A stretch of 45,669 bases of DNA from an uncultured Petrimonas sp. (GCA_934621705.1 CAKTUP010000003.1:1-45669), one strand, 5' to 3'; positions 16,461 through 25,168 are shown, numbered from the stretch's first letter. Notes: generated by a model from the letters alone, not told the origin. Numbers and translations: made by a program.

Positions 16461-17765
16461 TCATCTTCTCTCAATGTTCGCCCCCAACTTATTCAGCCGC
16501 ACGTCGATATCCTGGTACCCGCGGTCGATTTGGTCGATATTGTGGATGGTGCTGGTGTCGTTGGCGCTCATGGCAGCGATAAGCAACGAAATTCCCGCAC
16601 GAATGTCGGGTGAAGTCATTGTCATTCCACGAAGGCGGAAACGATTGCCAAGTCCGATAACCGTTGCCCGGTGCGGGTCGCATAAAATTATTTGCGCACC
16701 CATGTCTATCAGTTTATCCACGAAAAACAGGCGGCTCTCGAACATCTTTTGGTGGATGAGTACGCAGCCTTCGGCTTTGGTGGCCACCACGAGCATTACG
16801 CTCAGCAGGTCGGGCGTGAGGCCGGGCCAGGGCGCGTCGGCAATGGTGAGGATGGAGCCGTCGATAAACGATTCGATGGTGTAATGTTCCTGCGCCGGGA
16901 TGTATAAATCGTCGCCTTGTTGTTGCACGGTAATTCCCAGCTTGCGGAAACTTTCGGGAATGATGCCCAAGTTTTCTATCGACGCATTTTTGATGGTAAT
17001 TTCCGATGCGGTCATAGCCGCCATCCCAATAAAACTGCCCACTTCGATCATATCGGGCAGCAGTTTGTGGCGACATCCGCTTAGTTTAGTAACGCCTTTT
17101 ACAATTAATCTGTTGGAGCCAATTCCTTCGATTTTTGCGCCCATCCGTACCAGCATTTTGCTCAATTGCTCCACGTAGGGCTCGCAGGCGGCGTTGTAAA
17201 TGATGGTTTCGCCTTCGGCAAACACGGCAGCCATCAGCAGGTTGGCGGTTCCGGTAACGGAGGCTTCGTCCAGCAGGATGTATTGGCCGCGAAGGCTGTC
17301 GGCAGTGAGCGAGAAGAGTTGTTTTTTTTCGTCGTAAATCAGTTCGGCCCCCAGTTTCATTATTCCGTTGAAGTGCGTGTCCAACCTGCGCCGTCCTATC
17401 TTATCGCCGCCCGGTTTAGGAACGGTGGCTTGCCCGAATCGCGCCAGCAGCGGGCCGACAATCATAATGGAACCACGCAAGGCAGATATTTTGCGCATGT
17501 AATCTTCGGTTTTGGTAAACTCCAAATCGATATTCGATGCTTTGAACGAGTAGGTGTCCGCGCTTAGTTTGCACACTTCCACTCCCATGTCTTTGAGCAG
17601 GGCGATAAGGTTGTTCACATCCAGAATATCGGGGATGTTTTCGATAACCACTTCTTCTTCGGTGAGCAGCGTGGCACAAATTACCTGCAGGGCTTCGTTT
17701 TTGGCTCCCTGCGGAGTGATTTCTCCGTTGAGGCGGTGGCCGCCGTGAATGATAAATGAGGACAT
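16461..17765 (-). CDS. murA: UDP-N-acetylglucosamine 1-carboxyvinyltransferase, 434 aa
   Basis: Transfers enolpyruvate from PEP to UDP-GlcNAc, the first committed step of peptidoglycan synthesis (cytoplasm). Seen: GAKNEALQVICATLLT with the catalytic Lys22; RKISALRGSIMIVGPLLARFG; the active-site loop VPKPGGDKIGRRRLD; and LTPDLLSVMLVVATKAEG...FESRLFFVDKLIDMG. In most bacteria the loop carries a catalytic Cys (Cys115 in E. coli), the residue alkylated by fosfomycin. Here the position is Asp121 (codon GAT, plus 17403-17405), as in Mycobacterium and Chlamydia, so the enzyme should be fosfomycin-insensitive. murB lies 1.4 kb upstream on the same strand. Confidence 0.97.
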   Translation of the reverse strand: MSSFIIHGGHRLNGEITPQGAKNEALQVICATLLTEEEVVIENIPDILDVNNLIALLKDMGVEVCKLSADTYSFKASNIDLEFTKTEDYMRKISALRGSIMIVGPLLARFGQATVPKPGGDKIGRRRLDTHFNGIMKLGAELIYDEKKQLFSLTADSLRGQYILLDEASVTGTANLLMAAVFAEGETIIYNAACEPYVEQLSKMLVRMGAKIEGIGSNRLIVKGVTKLSGCRHKLLPDMIEVGSFIGMAAMTASEITIKNASIENLGIIPESFRKLGITVQQQGDDLYIPAQEHYTIESFIDGSILTIADAPWPGLTPDLLSVMLVVATKAEGCVLIHQKMFESRLFFVDKLIDMGAQIILCDPHRATVIGLGNRFRLRGMTMTSPDIRAGISLLIAAMSANDTSTIHNIDQIDRGYQDIDVRLNKLGANIERR

Positions 17766-17773
17766 AATTTATA

Positions 17774-17794
17774 TTTATGATTTACGATTTTGGA
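17774..17794. repeat. short 7-bp period tract upstream of murA
   Basis: Three heptamers of the form TTTAYGA (TTTATGA, TTTACGA, TTTTGGA) lie just upstream of the murA ATG. The word TTTACGATTTT is shared with the tract upstream of sucB (4700). Short, so only suggestive. Confidence 0.45.
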
Positions 17795-17824
17795 ATTGGA
17801 TTTGTGCAAATTTAGGAAATTTCT

Positions 17825-18985
17825 TTAGACTTTTTCAATATTTCGCCAACTGATAAATTTCCCGTCGGATGTCAGAAAATCAGCATCACCACCGTAAATC
17901 ACCGACAGGGCATCATTTGGAATTCCACTGAGCGATTGAAAGTGTTTCAGTCCGCGAAAGAAATCGGTTTTCAGGGTGGCGGATGCTTTGATTTCAACTG
18001 CAAATAGGTTGTTGCTTTTTTCTATCAGCAAATCTACTTCGTTTTGATTGGAATCGCGCCAGAAATAGAAATTCGGTTCTTTTCCTTCGTTGTAATATTG
18101 TTTTATGTGTTCGGTAATAACCATATTTTCAAATAATTCGCCACGAAGATAGTGCGTAGAAAGTTGTTCTTCGGTTTCCAATCCCAGAAGTGATGATGCC
18201 AATCCGGTATCGTAAAAGTAGAGTTTGGGCGATTTGACTAATCGTTTGTTGAAGTTCTTGTAATAAGGACGCAGGAAGTAAATAACGTAACTCGTTTCTA
18301 AGATCGAAATCCATGCCTGTGCCGTATTGACGTTTATTCCACATTCGTTTGCCAGATTCGAAATGTTCAATAATTGCCCGATTCGTGCAGCGCAAAGTTT
18401 AATAAACTTGATAAAAACAGATAAGTCGCTTATGTTTCTAAGTAAACGAACATCGCGTTCGATATAGGTTTGGATGTAGTTTGGGAAAAAATCAGTAGGT
18501 GGGATTTCTTTGTCGTAAATTCTTGGATATCCACCTGTGAAAAGCCATTTGTTAAGGTCATTTGGCAATTTATCGGCTTCTTTGAGTTCTGCAATCGAAA
18601 AAGGGGTGAGTTTTAATATCGCCGCTCTTCCTGCCAAACTTTGCGTAATTCTTTCCATCAGTAAAAAATTATGCGACCCCGAAAGGATATACATTCCTGT
18701 ATCATTAACTTTGTCAACAGAAGTTTGAATATATGAGAAAAGATCAGGAGCATACTGTGCTTCATCAATAATGGTTTTATTACTGTAGTTTTGTAAAAAA
18801 CCACGCGGATCTTCCATCGCCATTTTTCGCAAATCCAGATCTTCCAGTGATACATATCGGTAATTAGGAAACGAATGCCTTAAAAGGGTGGATTTTCCGG
18901 ATTGTCGAGTTCCTGTAAGTGTAATAACCGGAAACTTGGTAGCAAGATATTTTATTTTATCTGTAACTTTTCGCTCGATTATCAT
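17825..18985 (-). CDS. AAA ATPase with DUF4143 C-terminal domain, 386 aa
   Basis: A member of the widespread AAA/DUF4143 ATPase family of unclear role. Walker A is GTRQSGKST, Walker B is KTIIDEAQY, and ILSGSHNFLL is the sensor region. The DUF4143 domain follows with a winged-helix-like segment (LLNISNLANECGINVNTAQAWI) and ends in a PD-(D/E)xK-like fold: YFWRDSNQNEVDLLIE...FAVEIKAS. I start at ATG 18985 (MIIERKVTDK); the 14-residue extension to 19027 is AT-rich and runs over a possible promoter. The gene separates murA and murB with no metabolic link, which suggests an insertion of a mobile-type accessory gene. Confidence 0.88.
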   Translation of the reverse strand: MIIERKVTDKIKYLATKFPVITLTGTRQSGKSTLLRHSFPNYRYVSLEDLDLRKMAMEDPRGFLQNYSNKTIIDEAQYAPDLFSYIQTSVDKVNDTGMYILSGSHNFLLMERITQSLAGRAAILKLTPFSIAELKEADKLPNDLNKWLFTGGYPRIYDKEIPPTDFFPNYIQTYIERDVRLLRNISDLSVFIKFIKLCAARIGQLLNISNLANECGINVNTAQAWISILETSYVIYFLRPYYKNFNKRLVKSPKLYFYDTGLASSLLGLETEEQLSTHYLRGELFENMVITEHIKQYYNEGKEPNFYFWRDSNQNEVDLLIEKSNNLFAVEIKASATLKTDFFRGLKHFQSLSGIPNDALSVIYGGDADFLTSDGKFISWRNIEKV

Positions 18986-19143
18986 AATTAGGGTGTTTTT
19001 TATGCAAATATATGAATTAATTATCACTTTTGCATAAAAAATATCAATTTTTCATGTAAATCTATTAGTCGATTAATGGATTTGCATAGATTTTATCCTT
19101 CAGACCGCTTGGAGTGGTCAGATGGTTTGTGAAATGATTTTTG

Positions 19144-20142
19144 CTAAAAAATCCAGACTTCCGGCTCCAGCATTATATTGTATTGTTGAAAAACCGTGTT
19201 TCGAATTTCATTTACAAAATTGGCTATTTCCTGTCCGCTTTCGGTTCCATAATTAACGACAATGAGCGCGTGATGCTCATAAGTTCCTACATTGCCTTTT
19301 CGTTTGCCTTTGTAACCTGCTTTTTCGATAAGATAAGCGGCCGATGTTTTAAAACCGTCGGTTCCGGCGTTGTAAACGGGTGCATCGGGTAGGAGAGCGA
19401 GTAGGTTTTCTTTTTCTTCCTTCGTCAGAATGGGGTTTTTGAAGAAACTTCCGGCGTTGGGCAGTGATTCGGGATCGGGCAATTTCCGGTTCCGGACGTT
19501 GATAACCGCTTCCCGCACTTCTTGTAACGACGGATGGGGATTATCTTTCAACTCTCTGCTCAAATCGACGTATTTTTCAACGTACGAAAACGATTTTTGC
19601 AGCCGGAAAACCACCGAAGTTATCGCGTATTTCCGTGTCTGTTTGAAAATGCTGTTTCTGTAAGTAAAATCGCATTCCGCGTTGGTGAAATTTTTGACAT
19701 TTCCACTTCCGGTTTCAACGGTTTTCACAAGCGTTATCACGTCTTTCACTTCCGCACCGTACGCGCCAATATTCTGAATGGGCGCCGCGCCCACCGTTCC
19801 GGGAATTAACGACAGGTTTTCAATTCCCGAATAACCGCGCGAAACACAAAACTCCACAAACGTGTCCCAGTCTTCCGTTGCTCCGGCTTCGATTTCCACC
19901 CAATAATCGTTTTCTTCGAGAATTTGAAGGCCATAGATTTCGGGTTTGATAATCAGTCCATCGAAATCCTGCGTGAAAAACAAGTTGCAACCGTGTCCGA
20001 TAATTAATTTGTTTTCGGATTTATACGTTGTAAGAATTTCCTGCAACTCTTCCACGGTTTCGGGTTGTGCAAAAAGTTTCGCCAGCGCTTTTGTGCGGAA
20101 AGAGTTGTAGGGTTGTAATTGTATATGCTGTTGAACGTTCAT
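19144..20142 (-). CDS. murB: UDP-N-acetylenolpyruvoylglucosamine reductase, 332 aa
   Basis: FAD- and NADPH-dependent reduction of the MurA product to UDP-MurNAc. Seen: NSFRTKALAKLFAQP at the N-terminus; the FAD segment IIGHGCNLFF; ENLSLIPGTVGAAPIQNIGAYG; YRNSIFK (the loop marking the type I, E. coli-like form); PNAGSFFKNP with the catalytic Ser; and the terminal LEPEVWIF with the catalytic Glu. Length is that of type I enzymes. A palindrome (20150-20169) lies only 7 bp before the ATG and so occupies the ribosome-binding region. Confidence 0.96.
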   Translation of the reverse strand: MNVQQHIQLQPYNSFRTKALAKLFAQPETVEELQEILTTYKSENKLIIGHGCNLFFTQDFDGLIIKPEIYGLQILEENDYWVEIEAGATEDWDTFVEFCVSRGYSGIENLSLIPGTVGAAPIQNIGAYGAEVKDVITLVKTVETGSGNVKNFTNAECDFTYRNSIFKQTRKYAITSVVFRLQKSFSYVEKYVDLSRELKDNPHPSLQEVREAVINVRNRKLPDPESLPNAGSFFKNPILTKEEKENLLALLPDAPVYNAGTDGFKTSAAYLIEKAGYKGKRKGNVGTYEHHALIVVNYGTESGQEIANFVNEIRNTVFQQYNIMLEPEVWIF

Positions 20143-20149
20143 TTGGGAG

Positions 20150-20210
20150 CTGCGATTTCCAAATCGCAGAATTTTTTATTTGTTTTTTGAGGCGCGGCAT
20201 GCCACGTCTC
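20150..20210. repeat. composite palindromic element, inverted copy
   Basis: Two palindromes: 20150-20169 (CTGCGATTTCCAAATCGCAG, 9-bp arms) and 20189-20210 (arms GAGGCGCGGCA / TGCCACGTCTC, one mismatch and one G-T pair). Read on the minus strand, order and sequences match the element at 7588-7646. Relative to that copy the outermost A-T pair has become C-G, so pairing is kept. It fills the 70-bp gap between murB and the methyltransferase gene. Confidence 0.8.
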
Positions 20211-20212
20211 TA

Positions 20213-20920
20213 TTACCGGTAAATCAAAAACACACACGGTTTCTTGTGCATTTCGGGCAGTTTGCCTTTCCACGCTTTTACGGATTTGGTAACTATATAT
20301 TCATCGTCGCACGAAATATTTATGGCGATGCACAACCGGGTTTGGGGCTTGCAGTGCTGCAAAATATCTTCGGCCAGTTTTTGATTCCGATACGGTGTTT
20401 CTATAAACAATTGAGTCTGGTCTTCGTTATATGCTCTTGACTCCAACTGTTTTAGTTTTTTTACGCGTTCCGCGTTATCGATGGGTAAATAACCGTGAAA
20501 CGCGAAGCTTTGTCCGTTGAATCCCGATGCCATAACGGCCATCAGCAACGACGACGGCCCAACCAACGGCACCACTTTTATTCCTTCGCTTTGCGCGATA
20601 GCCACCACATCGGCTCCTGGGTCGGCGATCGACGGACAACCGGCTTCGGAGATTATTCCCGCGCTTTCTCCCTGACGGATAGGTTTTAAATATTCCGAAA
20701 TGTGCTGCCTATCGGTATGTTCGTTCAATTCGTAAAATGTGAGCGAGTCGATATCGATTTCCTTGTTGCATTGTTTGAGAAACCGACGCGCGGAGCGCAC
20801 GTTTTCCACGATAAAATGGCGCAAATCGGAAATAATTTGGGCGTTGTGTGCAGGCAAAACCCGGTCAACCGGCGTGTCGCCCAGCGTGGTAGGAATCAGG
20901 TACAACGCAGCGTCTTTCAT
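20213..20920 (-). CDS. RsmI-like SAM-dependent methyltransferase (tetrapyrrole methylase fold), 235 aa
   Basis: Belongs to the family of RsmI, which 2'-O-methylates C1402 of 16S rRNA. Seen: ALYLIPTTLGDTPVDRVLP, FIVENVRSARRFL, the SAM-binding GIISEAGCPSIADPGADVV, VVPLVGPSSLLMAVMASGFNGQSFAFHGYLP and QLFIETPYRN. At 235 aa it is shorter than standard RsmI and looks like the second, Bacteroidota-specific paralogue, so its target may differ from C1402. I start at ATG 20920, which overlaps the upstream NUDIX stop by 4 bp (ATGA). Confidence 0.85.
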   Translation of the reverse strand: MKDAALYLIPTTLGDTPVDRVLPAHNAQIISDLRHFIVENVRSARRFLKQCNKEIDIDSLTFYELNEHTDRQHISEYLKPIRQGESAGIISEAGCPSIADPGADVVAIAQSEGIKVVPLVGPSSLLMAVMASGFNGQSFAFHGYLPIDNAERVKKLKQLESRAYNEDQTQLFIETPYRNQKLAEDILQHCKPQTRLCIAINISCDDEYIVTKSVKAWKGKLPEMHKKPCVFLIYR

Positions 20921-21486
20921 AGCAAGTGATTTACAGCCAGATATTTCCACAACGGCGCTGCCATGGTTGCCTGAATGACTTCTCCATTCATCAGCAGCTC
21001 TTTAACTTCATCGAGCGAGAAAAGATGAACCGTGAGGTCTTCGGAGTCATCCAGCGCCTGTTCGTTAATTTTCTCCACATCTTCGGCAACGAAACAATAG
21101 GACAGGTTGGTGTTGGCGCTCGCGTTGGGAGAAACACAAATTAACTCGCTCCATTTGCCGTTTCCGTAGCCGGTTTCTTCCATCAATTCGCGTTTTGCCG
21201 ATTCCAGTGGCGATGTATCGCTGTTTTCGCAAACTCCGGCACAAAGTTCGTAGCAAACCTGCCCGAATCCGTGCCGGTATTGCTTCACCATCACAAATTT
21301 TTTCTCCTTGGTTATGGCAATAATGTTTACCCAGTTGTTGTATTCGAGCACGTAATATTCGGGAGCGATTTTTCCATTGGGCAGTTGCAGGCGTTCTCGT
21401 CGCACTGTCAACCAAGGTTCCCGATGCAGGTATTCGCTGTCCAGCACTTTCCAATGCAGGGACTTGTCGTCGCTTTTCAATTTCAT
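20917..21486 (-). CDS. NUDIX hydrolase, ADP-ribose pyrophosphatase-like, 189 aa
   Basis: A hydrolase of nucleoside diphosphates linked to another moiety. The NUDIX box core is SAKRELMEETGYG, with the metal-binding Glu residues in place; the segment before it (GVCENSDTSPLE) carries a small insertion relative to the textbook spacing. EYYVLEYNNWVNIIAIT and VMVKQYRHGFG fit ADP-ribose-type members. I start at ATG 21486 (MKLKSDDK) because the frame upstream overlaps the rhomboid gene's end. Coupled by 4 bp to the methyltransferase. Confidence 0.88.
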   Translation of the reverse strand: MKLKSDDKSLHWKVLDSEYLHREPWLTVRRERLQLPNGKIAPEYYVLEYNNWVNIIAITKEKKFVMVKQYRHGFGQVCYELCAGVCENSDTSPLESAKRELMEETGYGNGKWSELICVSPNASANTNLSYCFVAEDVEKINEQALDDSEDLTVHLFSLDEVKELLMNGEVIQATMAAPLWKYLAVNHLL

Positions 21487-21545
21487 CGATAAAAAATTTC
21501 TTGCAAAATTAACCAAAATGTCCGTACATTTTGTGATTTTGCGTG

Positions 21546-22202
21546 TCAATAACCGAAACGGATAAGGTCGCTCACGGAATCTACCCGTATTTTATCGGCA
21601 AACTCGCTTATCAGGTTGATGTTGGCAAACGCGATGAAAACCACCACCATAAAAACTATCCCGTACACGCCGCCGGTAATATGCGCCGAATGATTGATGC
21701 CTTTCGATTGTTTTTTATCGAGAGAAACGGAGATCAACAAAAAGATTACACCGAAAAGGAAAGCCGGCAACCAGATAGGAATAAACAAAACTCCCATATA
21801 ATTCATCGGGTTGATGAGAATATAGGCGAAAATTATCGCGGAAACCGCACCCGATGCTCCCAGGCTCCGGTAGTTGGCGTTGTCTTTCTGTTTAAGGTAG
21901 GTGGGAAGTATGGAAACCGGCAAGGCGGTTATGTAAAGAAGCAGAAAATAAATGGTTCCGGTTTGTTGTCCGAACGTTGTTTTAAAAGCCTGCTCAATAT
22001 CGCCGCCGAAAAAATAGAGCGTAAACATGTTGAAAATAAGGTGTGTATAATCGGCGTGCAGCATACCGTAGGTGAAGAAACGATACCATTGCCCGCGTTT
22101 GACTTCGGTGGGACGAAAAATAAATTTGTCCATCATCGTGTAATTGCTGAAAGCTGCGATGGAAATAATGGCAGTTATCCCGATTATAATAAAAGTGATC
22201 AT
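21546..22202 (-). CDS. rhomboid-family intramembrane serine protease, 218 aa
   Basis: An inner-membrane protease that cleaves within or near transmembrane helices. Catalytic Ser117 lies in LGASGAVS and His174 in NHSAHITGG, forming the Ser-His dyad; His54 and Asn58 (HLIFNM) match the oxyanion-stabilising residues. Six hydrophobic segments give the compact GlpG-like core without a cytoplasmic extension. The substrate is unknown. It begins a run of minus-strand genes with the NUDIX and methyltransferase genes, about 60 bp apart. Confidence 0.92.
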   Translation of the reverse strand: MITFIIIGITAIISIAAFSNYTMMDKFIFRPTEVKRGQWYRFFTYGMLHADYTHLIFNMFTLYFFGGDIEQAFKTTFGQQTGTIYFLLLYITALPVSILPTYLKQKDNANYRSLGASGAVSAIIFAYILINPMNYMGVLFIPIWLPAFLFGVIFLLISVSLDKKQSKGINHSAHITGGVYGIVFMVVVFIAFANINLISEFADKIRVDSVSDLIRFGY

Positions 22203-22228
22203 AAATTTTTTGAGCGTAAAGATATAGA

Positions 22229-22262
22229 AAAAGGATTGAATTTTTTACGTTCAACCCCTTTT
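22229..22262 (-). terminator. probable terminator of the exported isomerase gene
   Basis: On the minus strand a stem AAAAGGGGTTGAA / TTCAATCCTTTT (imperfect by one small bulge), with a loop of about 9 nt, runs into a short T-run and lies about 23 bp after the isomerase stop. Confidence 0.5.
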
Positions 22263-22285
22263 CACTATTTGAAACCGCAAGTTTC

Positions 22286-23116
22286 TTATTTTTTTGTGGC
22301 AGCGATCACTCCGCGGAAATATCCGATGGATTCGGCAATTCCCAGGAACGGATCGTCCATGTTGCGTTCGTGCTCCAGGCTGCAAACGCCGTCGTAACCC
22401 ACTTTTCGCAGCATTTTCACAAATCCCGGAATATCCAGAATTCCGCGCCCCACTTCAACCGAATATCCTTCTTTACTGGCTCCGGTAACGTCTTTGATGT
22501 GAACATCAAACACGCGTTTGTGGTATTTTTTCAGGTCTTTCACCGGATCTTTTCCGTTTCGGCGGTCGTGGCCGATATCCAGACACATTCCGATACGCGC
22601 GTCAAGATTTTTTACGTTGTTCCAAACGTCGTCGGCATCGGGATACAGCGGCATATCCGGCCCATGCAGGTGAATGGCGTATTTAAAATCGTATTCCTTC
22701 ACTTTTTTGTCCACGTAAGGCAGCAAATCGTAGTTGGGTACGCCCACGATCATTTTCACTCCCACGCGTTTAGCGTACTCAAACGCTTTGTCAACATCTT
22801 CCTGCGAACGCATATAAATGGGGCCGACGGCGTAACCGGTAACGTTTTTGGCCTTCAACTTGGCGTGAAAGGCGGCAATTTGCTCATCGGTACTGTTAAA
22901 CGGCAAGTGAAAATCTTTGATGCACAGGTAGCGGACATCGCATTTTTGCATAATCTCCAGCGTTTTGTCCAAATCGAATTTCACAAAAGTGTAACCGGCC
23001 ATTCCTACTTTGAATTTCTCGAAAGTGTCTGGTGCAGGTTGCGGATCGGGACGGTTTTGGGCATGGATTAGCAACGAAAAAATCAATCCAGTAAGTGTGA
23101 ATAAAACTTTTCTCAT
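22286..23116 (-). CDS. exported sugar phosphate isomerase/epimerase-like TIM barrel protein, 276 aa
   Basis: A member of the AP-endonuclease-2-like TIM-barrel family (xylose isomerase-like). A signal peptide (about 1-19, ending IHAQ) predicts export to the periplasm. Barrel landmarks: KVGMAGYTFVKFDLDKTLEIM, YLCIKDFHLPF, YAIHLHGPD, GMCLDIGHDRRNG, VFDVHIKDVTG and GVCSLEHERNMDDP; the His, Asp and Glu residues at strand ends are those that bind metal in the family. Such exported copies are common in Bacteroidota and may act on oxidised sugars; the substrate is not predictable. Transcribed alone. Confidence 0.88.
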   Translation of the reverse strand: MRKVLFTLTGLIFSLLIHAQNRPDPQPAPDTFEKFKVGMAGYTFVKFDLDKTLEIMQKCDVRYLCIKDFHLPFNSTDEQIAAFHAKLKAKNVTGYAVGPIYMRSQEDVDKAFEYAKRVGVKMIVGVPNYDLLPYVDKKVKEYDFKYAIHLHGPDMPLYPDADDVWNNVKNLDARIGMCLDIGHDRRNGKDPVKDLKKYHKRVFDVHIKDVTGASKEGYSVEVGRGILDIPGFVKMLRKVGYDGVCSLEHERNMDDPFLGIAESIGYFRGVIAATKK

Positions 23117-23267
23117 GTTCTAAAATTTTTATTGTGTTCGTGCACAAAAATACAAATTAAAATAGAAAACAAATCATAGAATATGGATTTTGTTTCAAAA
23201 ATTACTCATTATCCAATAAATCGAACCTTTTTTCGTTACTTTGTAAACGTCAAAAGTCAACGGAAGA

Positions 23268-24410
23268 ATGAAACTTTTTTTAGATTCCCGGCAACTCGTA
23301 AAATATGCTTTCGTGGTTATCGCCATTGCAATCGCTGTTGTTTCGCTTGTTTTTTCGAACAGGTTGGTGAAGGAATTGGCCAAAGAAGAACGGAACAAAG
23401 TGGAAATCTGGGCTGTTGCAACCGAATTGCTTGCCACTGGCGATGAGAATGCCGATATGAACCTGGTGTTGCAGATTTTGCAAAGCAACAACACTATTCC
23501 GGTTATTTTGTACGATAAAACCAGCGAAACGGCCACAGCAAACAACATAAAACTTCCCGAGAAAAATACTCACGAATTTTTGATGAAAAAGATAGATGAG
23601 TTCTCCGAAAAGCACGATCCCATTCCGCTCGATGAACTCGATCAGTATGTCTATTACGATGATTCTTATATTCTTAAGCGGTTGCAGGCTTATCCGTATG
23701 TGCAGTTGCTGGTGATTTCCATATTTATCGCGTTAGCGTTTTTTGCGCTCCGAAGTTCCCAGAAAGCACAGCAAAACAAGGTGTGGGTGGGATTGTCGAA
23801 AGAGACGGCACATCAGTTGGGAACGCCGATTTCGTCGTTAATTGCGTGGACGGAGTATTTGAAACTGAAGGATATTGATCCGGATTTGATGGATGAAATG
23901 GGTAAAGACGTTCATCGGCTGGAAGTTATTGCCGACCGGTTTTCAAAAATTGGCTCCGCTTCCGATAGGAAACCGGTGGAGTGGCAGGCGGAAGTGAAAA
24001 AATCGGTTGCTTATCTCGAAAAGCGGATTTCCGATAAAGTGCAGTTAATCTTTGATTTTCCCGAATCTCCCGCGATAGTTCGGCTTAATGAATCGTTGTT
24101 CAGTTGGGTAATCGAAAATCTGACTAAAAACGCTGTGGATGCCATGAGCGGTCAAGGCACAATCACTTATTCGATGGGCGAAAAAGGGAAATATTATTGT
24201 CTGGATATAACCGATACCGGGAAAGGCATTCCAAAATCGAAATTCAACAACATATTTTCACCCGGATTTACCACCAAAGAACGAGGATGGGGGCTGGGTT
24301 TATCGCTCGCGAAGCGGATTGTTGAAAATTATCACGATGGCAAGATTTTCGTGAAACAGTCCGAAATGGGAAAAGGGAGTACGTTTAGGATTTTATTGAG
24401 AAAAAGCTGA
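23268..24410 (+). CDS. orphan sensor histidine kinase, 380 aa
   Basis: A membrane-bound two-component kinase. TM1 is about residues 11-30 and TM2 about 144-161, enclosing a sensor region of about 110 aa with no named domain. There is no HAMP domain: the H-box follows TM2 almost at once, with the phospho-acceptor His182 in KETAHQLGTP. The ATPase domain has N-box ENLTKNAVDAM, G1 DTGKGIP and G2 GWGLGLSLAKRI. No response regulator is adjacent, so its partner is elsewhere. The next gene downstream is a toxin-antitoxin NTase with its own promoter box. Confidence 0.92.
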   Translation: MKLFLDSRQLVKYAFVVIAIAIAVVSLVFSNRLVKELAKEERNKVEIWAVATELLATGDENADMNLVLQILQSNNTIPVILYDKTSETATANNIKLPEKNTHEFLMKKIDEFSEKHDPIPLDELDQYVYYDDSYILKRLQAYPYVQLLVISIFIALAFFALRSSQKAQQNKVWVGLSKETAHQLGTPISSLIAWTEYLKLKDIDPDLMDEMGKDVHRLEVIADRFSKIGSASDRKPVEWQAEVKKSVAYLEKRISDKVQLIFDFPESPAIVRLNESLFSWVIENLTKNAVDAMSGQGTITYSMGEKGKYYCLDITDTGKGIPKSKFNNIFSPGFTTKERGWGLGLSLAKRIVENYHDGKIFVKQSEMGKGSTFRILLRKS

Positions 24411-24428
24411 TAACTAAAAAAGAATTTC

Positions 24429-24436
24429 TATTTTTG
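24429..24436 (+). promoter_or_regulatory. -7 promoter element TATTTTTG before the MNT/HEPN pair
   Basis: TATTTTTG fits TAnnTTTG and lies 22 bp before the TTG start of the NTase gene. A transcript from it would have a leader of about 15 nt. No clear -33 box. Confidence 0.45.
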
Positions 24437-24458
24437 CAACGAGTAATATCTTTTTGAA

Positions 24459-24773
24459 TTGACAAAACAAGAAAAAATAATTAAAAGCATTCAAAACCTT
24501 AAAAAAGAGGTGCTCCCGGAAGGGAAATTGGTGCTTTTTGGTTCCAGAGCAAGAGAAGATGCCACTTCGGAATCGGATTGGGATTTGTTGATTTTATTGG
24601 ACAAAAAGGAAATCACTTCTTCCGATTTTGATCAATATGCTTACCCCTTTGTGCAACTTGGCTGGAAATTCGGTGAATATTTCAGTCCGAAACTTTATAC
24701 CGAATCGGAGTGGATCGACCGTAAAAGCAGTTTCTTTTTTAAAAACGTACAGGCTGAGGGGGTCGAATTATGA
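24459..24773 (+). CDS. MNT-type nucleotidyltransferase, antitoxin of a HEPN/MNT pair, 104 aa
   Basis: A minimal nucleotidyltransferase. It has the motif GS-x10-DxD: Gly28-Ser29 (LFGSRAR) and Asp40/Asp42 (SDWDLLI). In HEPN/MNT modules the NTase usually neutralises the HEPN toxin, in characterised cases by adding AMP to it. The frame has no internal Met at all, so translation must begin at a non-ATG codon; the TTG at 24459, just after a promoter box, is the natural choice. It overlaps the HEPN gene by 4 bp (ATGA). Confidence 0.88.
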   Translation: MTKQEKIIKSIQNLKKEVLPEGKLVLFGSRAREDATSESDWDLLILLDKKEITSSDFDQYAYPFVQLGWKFGEYFSPKLYTESEWIDRKSSFFFKNVQAEGVEL

Positions 24774-25168
24774 AACTTAGCGATGAAGAAAGACAGGCCA
24801 TAGTTTCAAATCGTGTGCAAAAGGCCTTTGCAACTTGGGAGGAGGTGAAAAGTATAATTCAATCCCAACTCTGGTTTGCTGCAGCCAATCGCATGTATTA
24901 TGCATGTTATTATATGACATCGGCTTTACTTATTAAAAATAATTTTCAGGCTTCAACTCACGGAGGTGTAATTCGGCTTTTAGGAAAGCATTTTGTGGTT
25001 GAAGGATTGTTGAGTGACAAGCTGGGTCGTTTTTACAGTCAACTTTTTGAGCTTCGGCAATCGGGTGATTATGATGATTGGAAAGTGATCGAAGAAAAAG
25101 ATATTCTGCCTTTAGTAGAAACTGGCGAAGAGTATTTTAAAACATTGCATTCTTTAATAGAGTCGTAA
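24770..25168 (+). CDS. HEPN-domain protein (UPF0332-like), probable toxin, 132 aa
   Basis: An all-helical HEPN protein of the UPF0332 type. The diagnostic phrase is AAANRMYYACYYMTSALL (NRxYYA), followed by THGGVIRLLGKHF and the late RQSGDYDDW. HEPN toxins are RNases with an RX4-6H motif; RLLGKH fits that spacing but lies at an unusual place, so catalytic ability is not established. Coupled to the MNT gene by a 4-bp overlap. Confidence 0.87.
   Translation: MKLSDEERQAIVSNRVQKAFATWEEVKSIIQSQLWFAAANRMYYACYYMTSALLIKNNFQASTHGGVIRLLGKHFVVEGLLSDKLGRFYSQLFELRQSGDYDDWKVIEEKDILPLVETGEEYFKTLHSLIES

Noticed and set aside
19103..19119. Hairpin GACCGCTTGGAGTGGTC after murB as a terminator
   Set aside because: The stem is fair (7 bp with one G-T pair), but no T-run follows on the minus strand; it may be another dispersed repeat.
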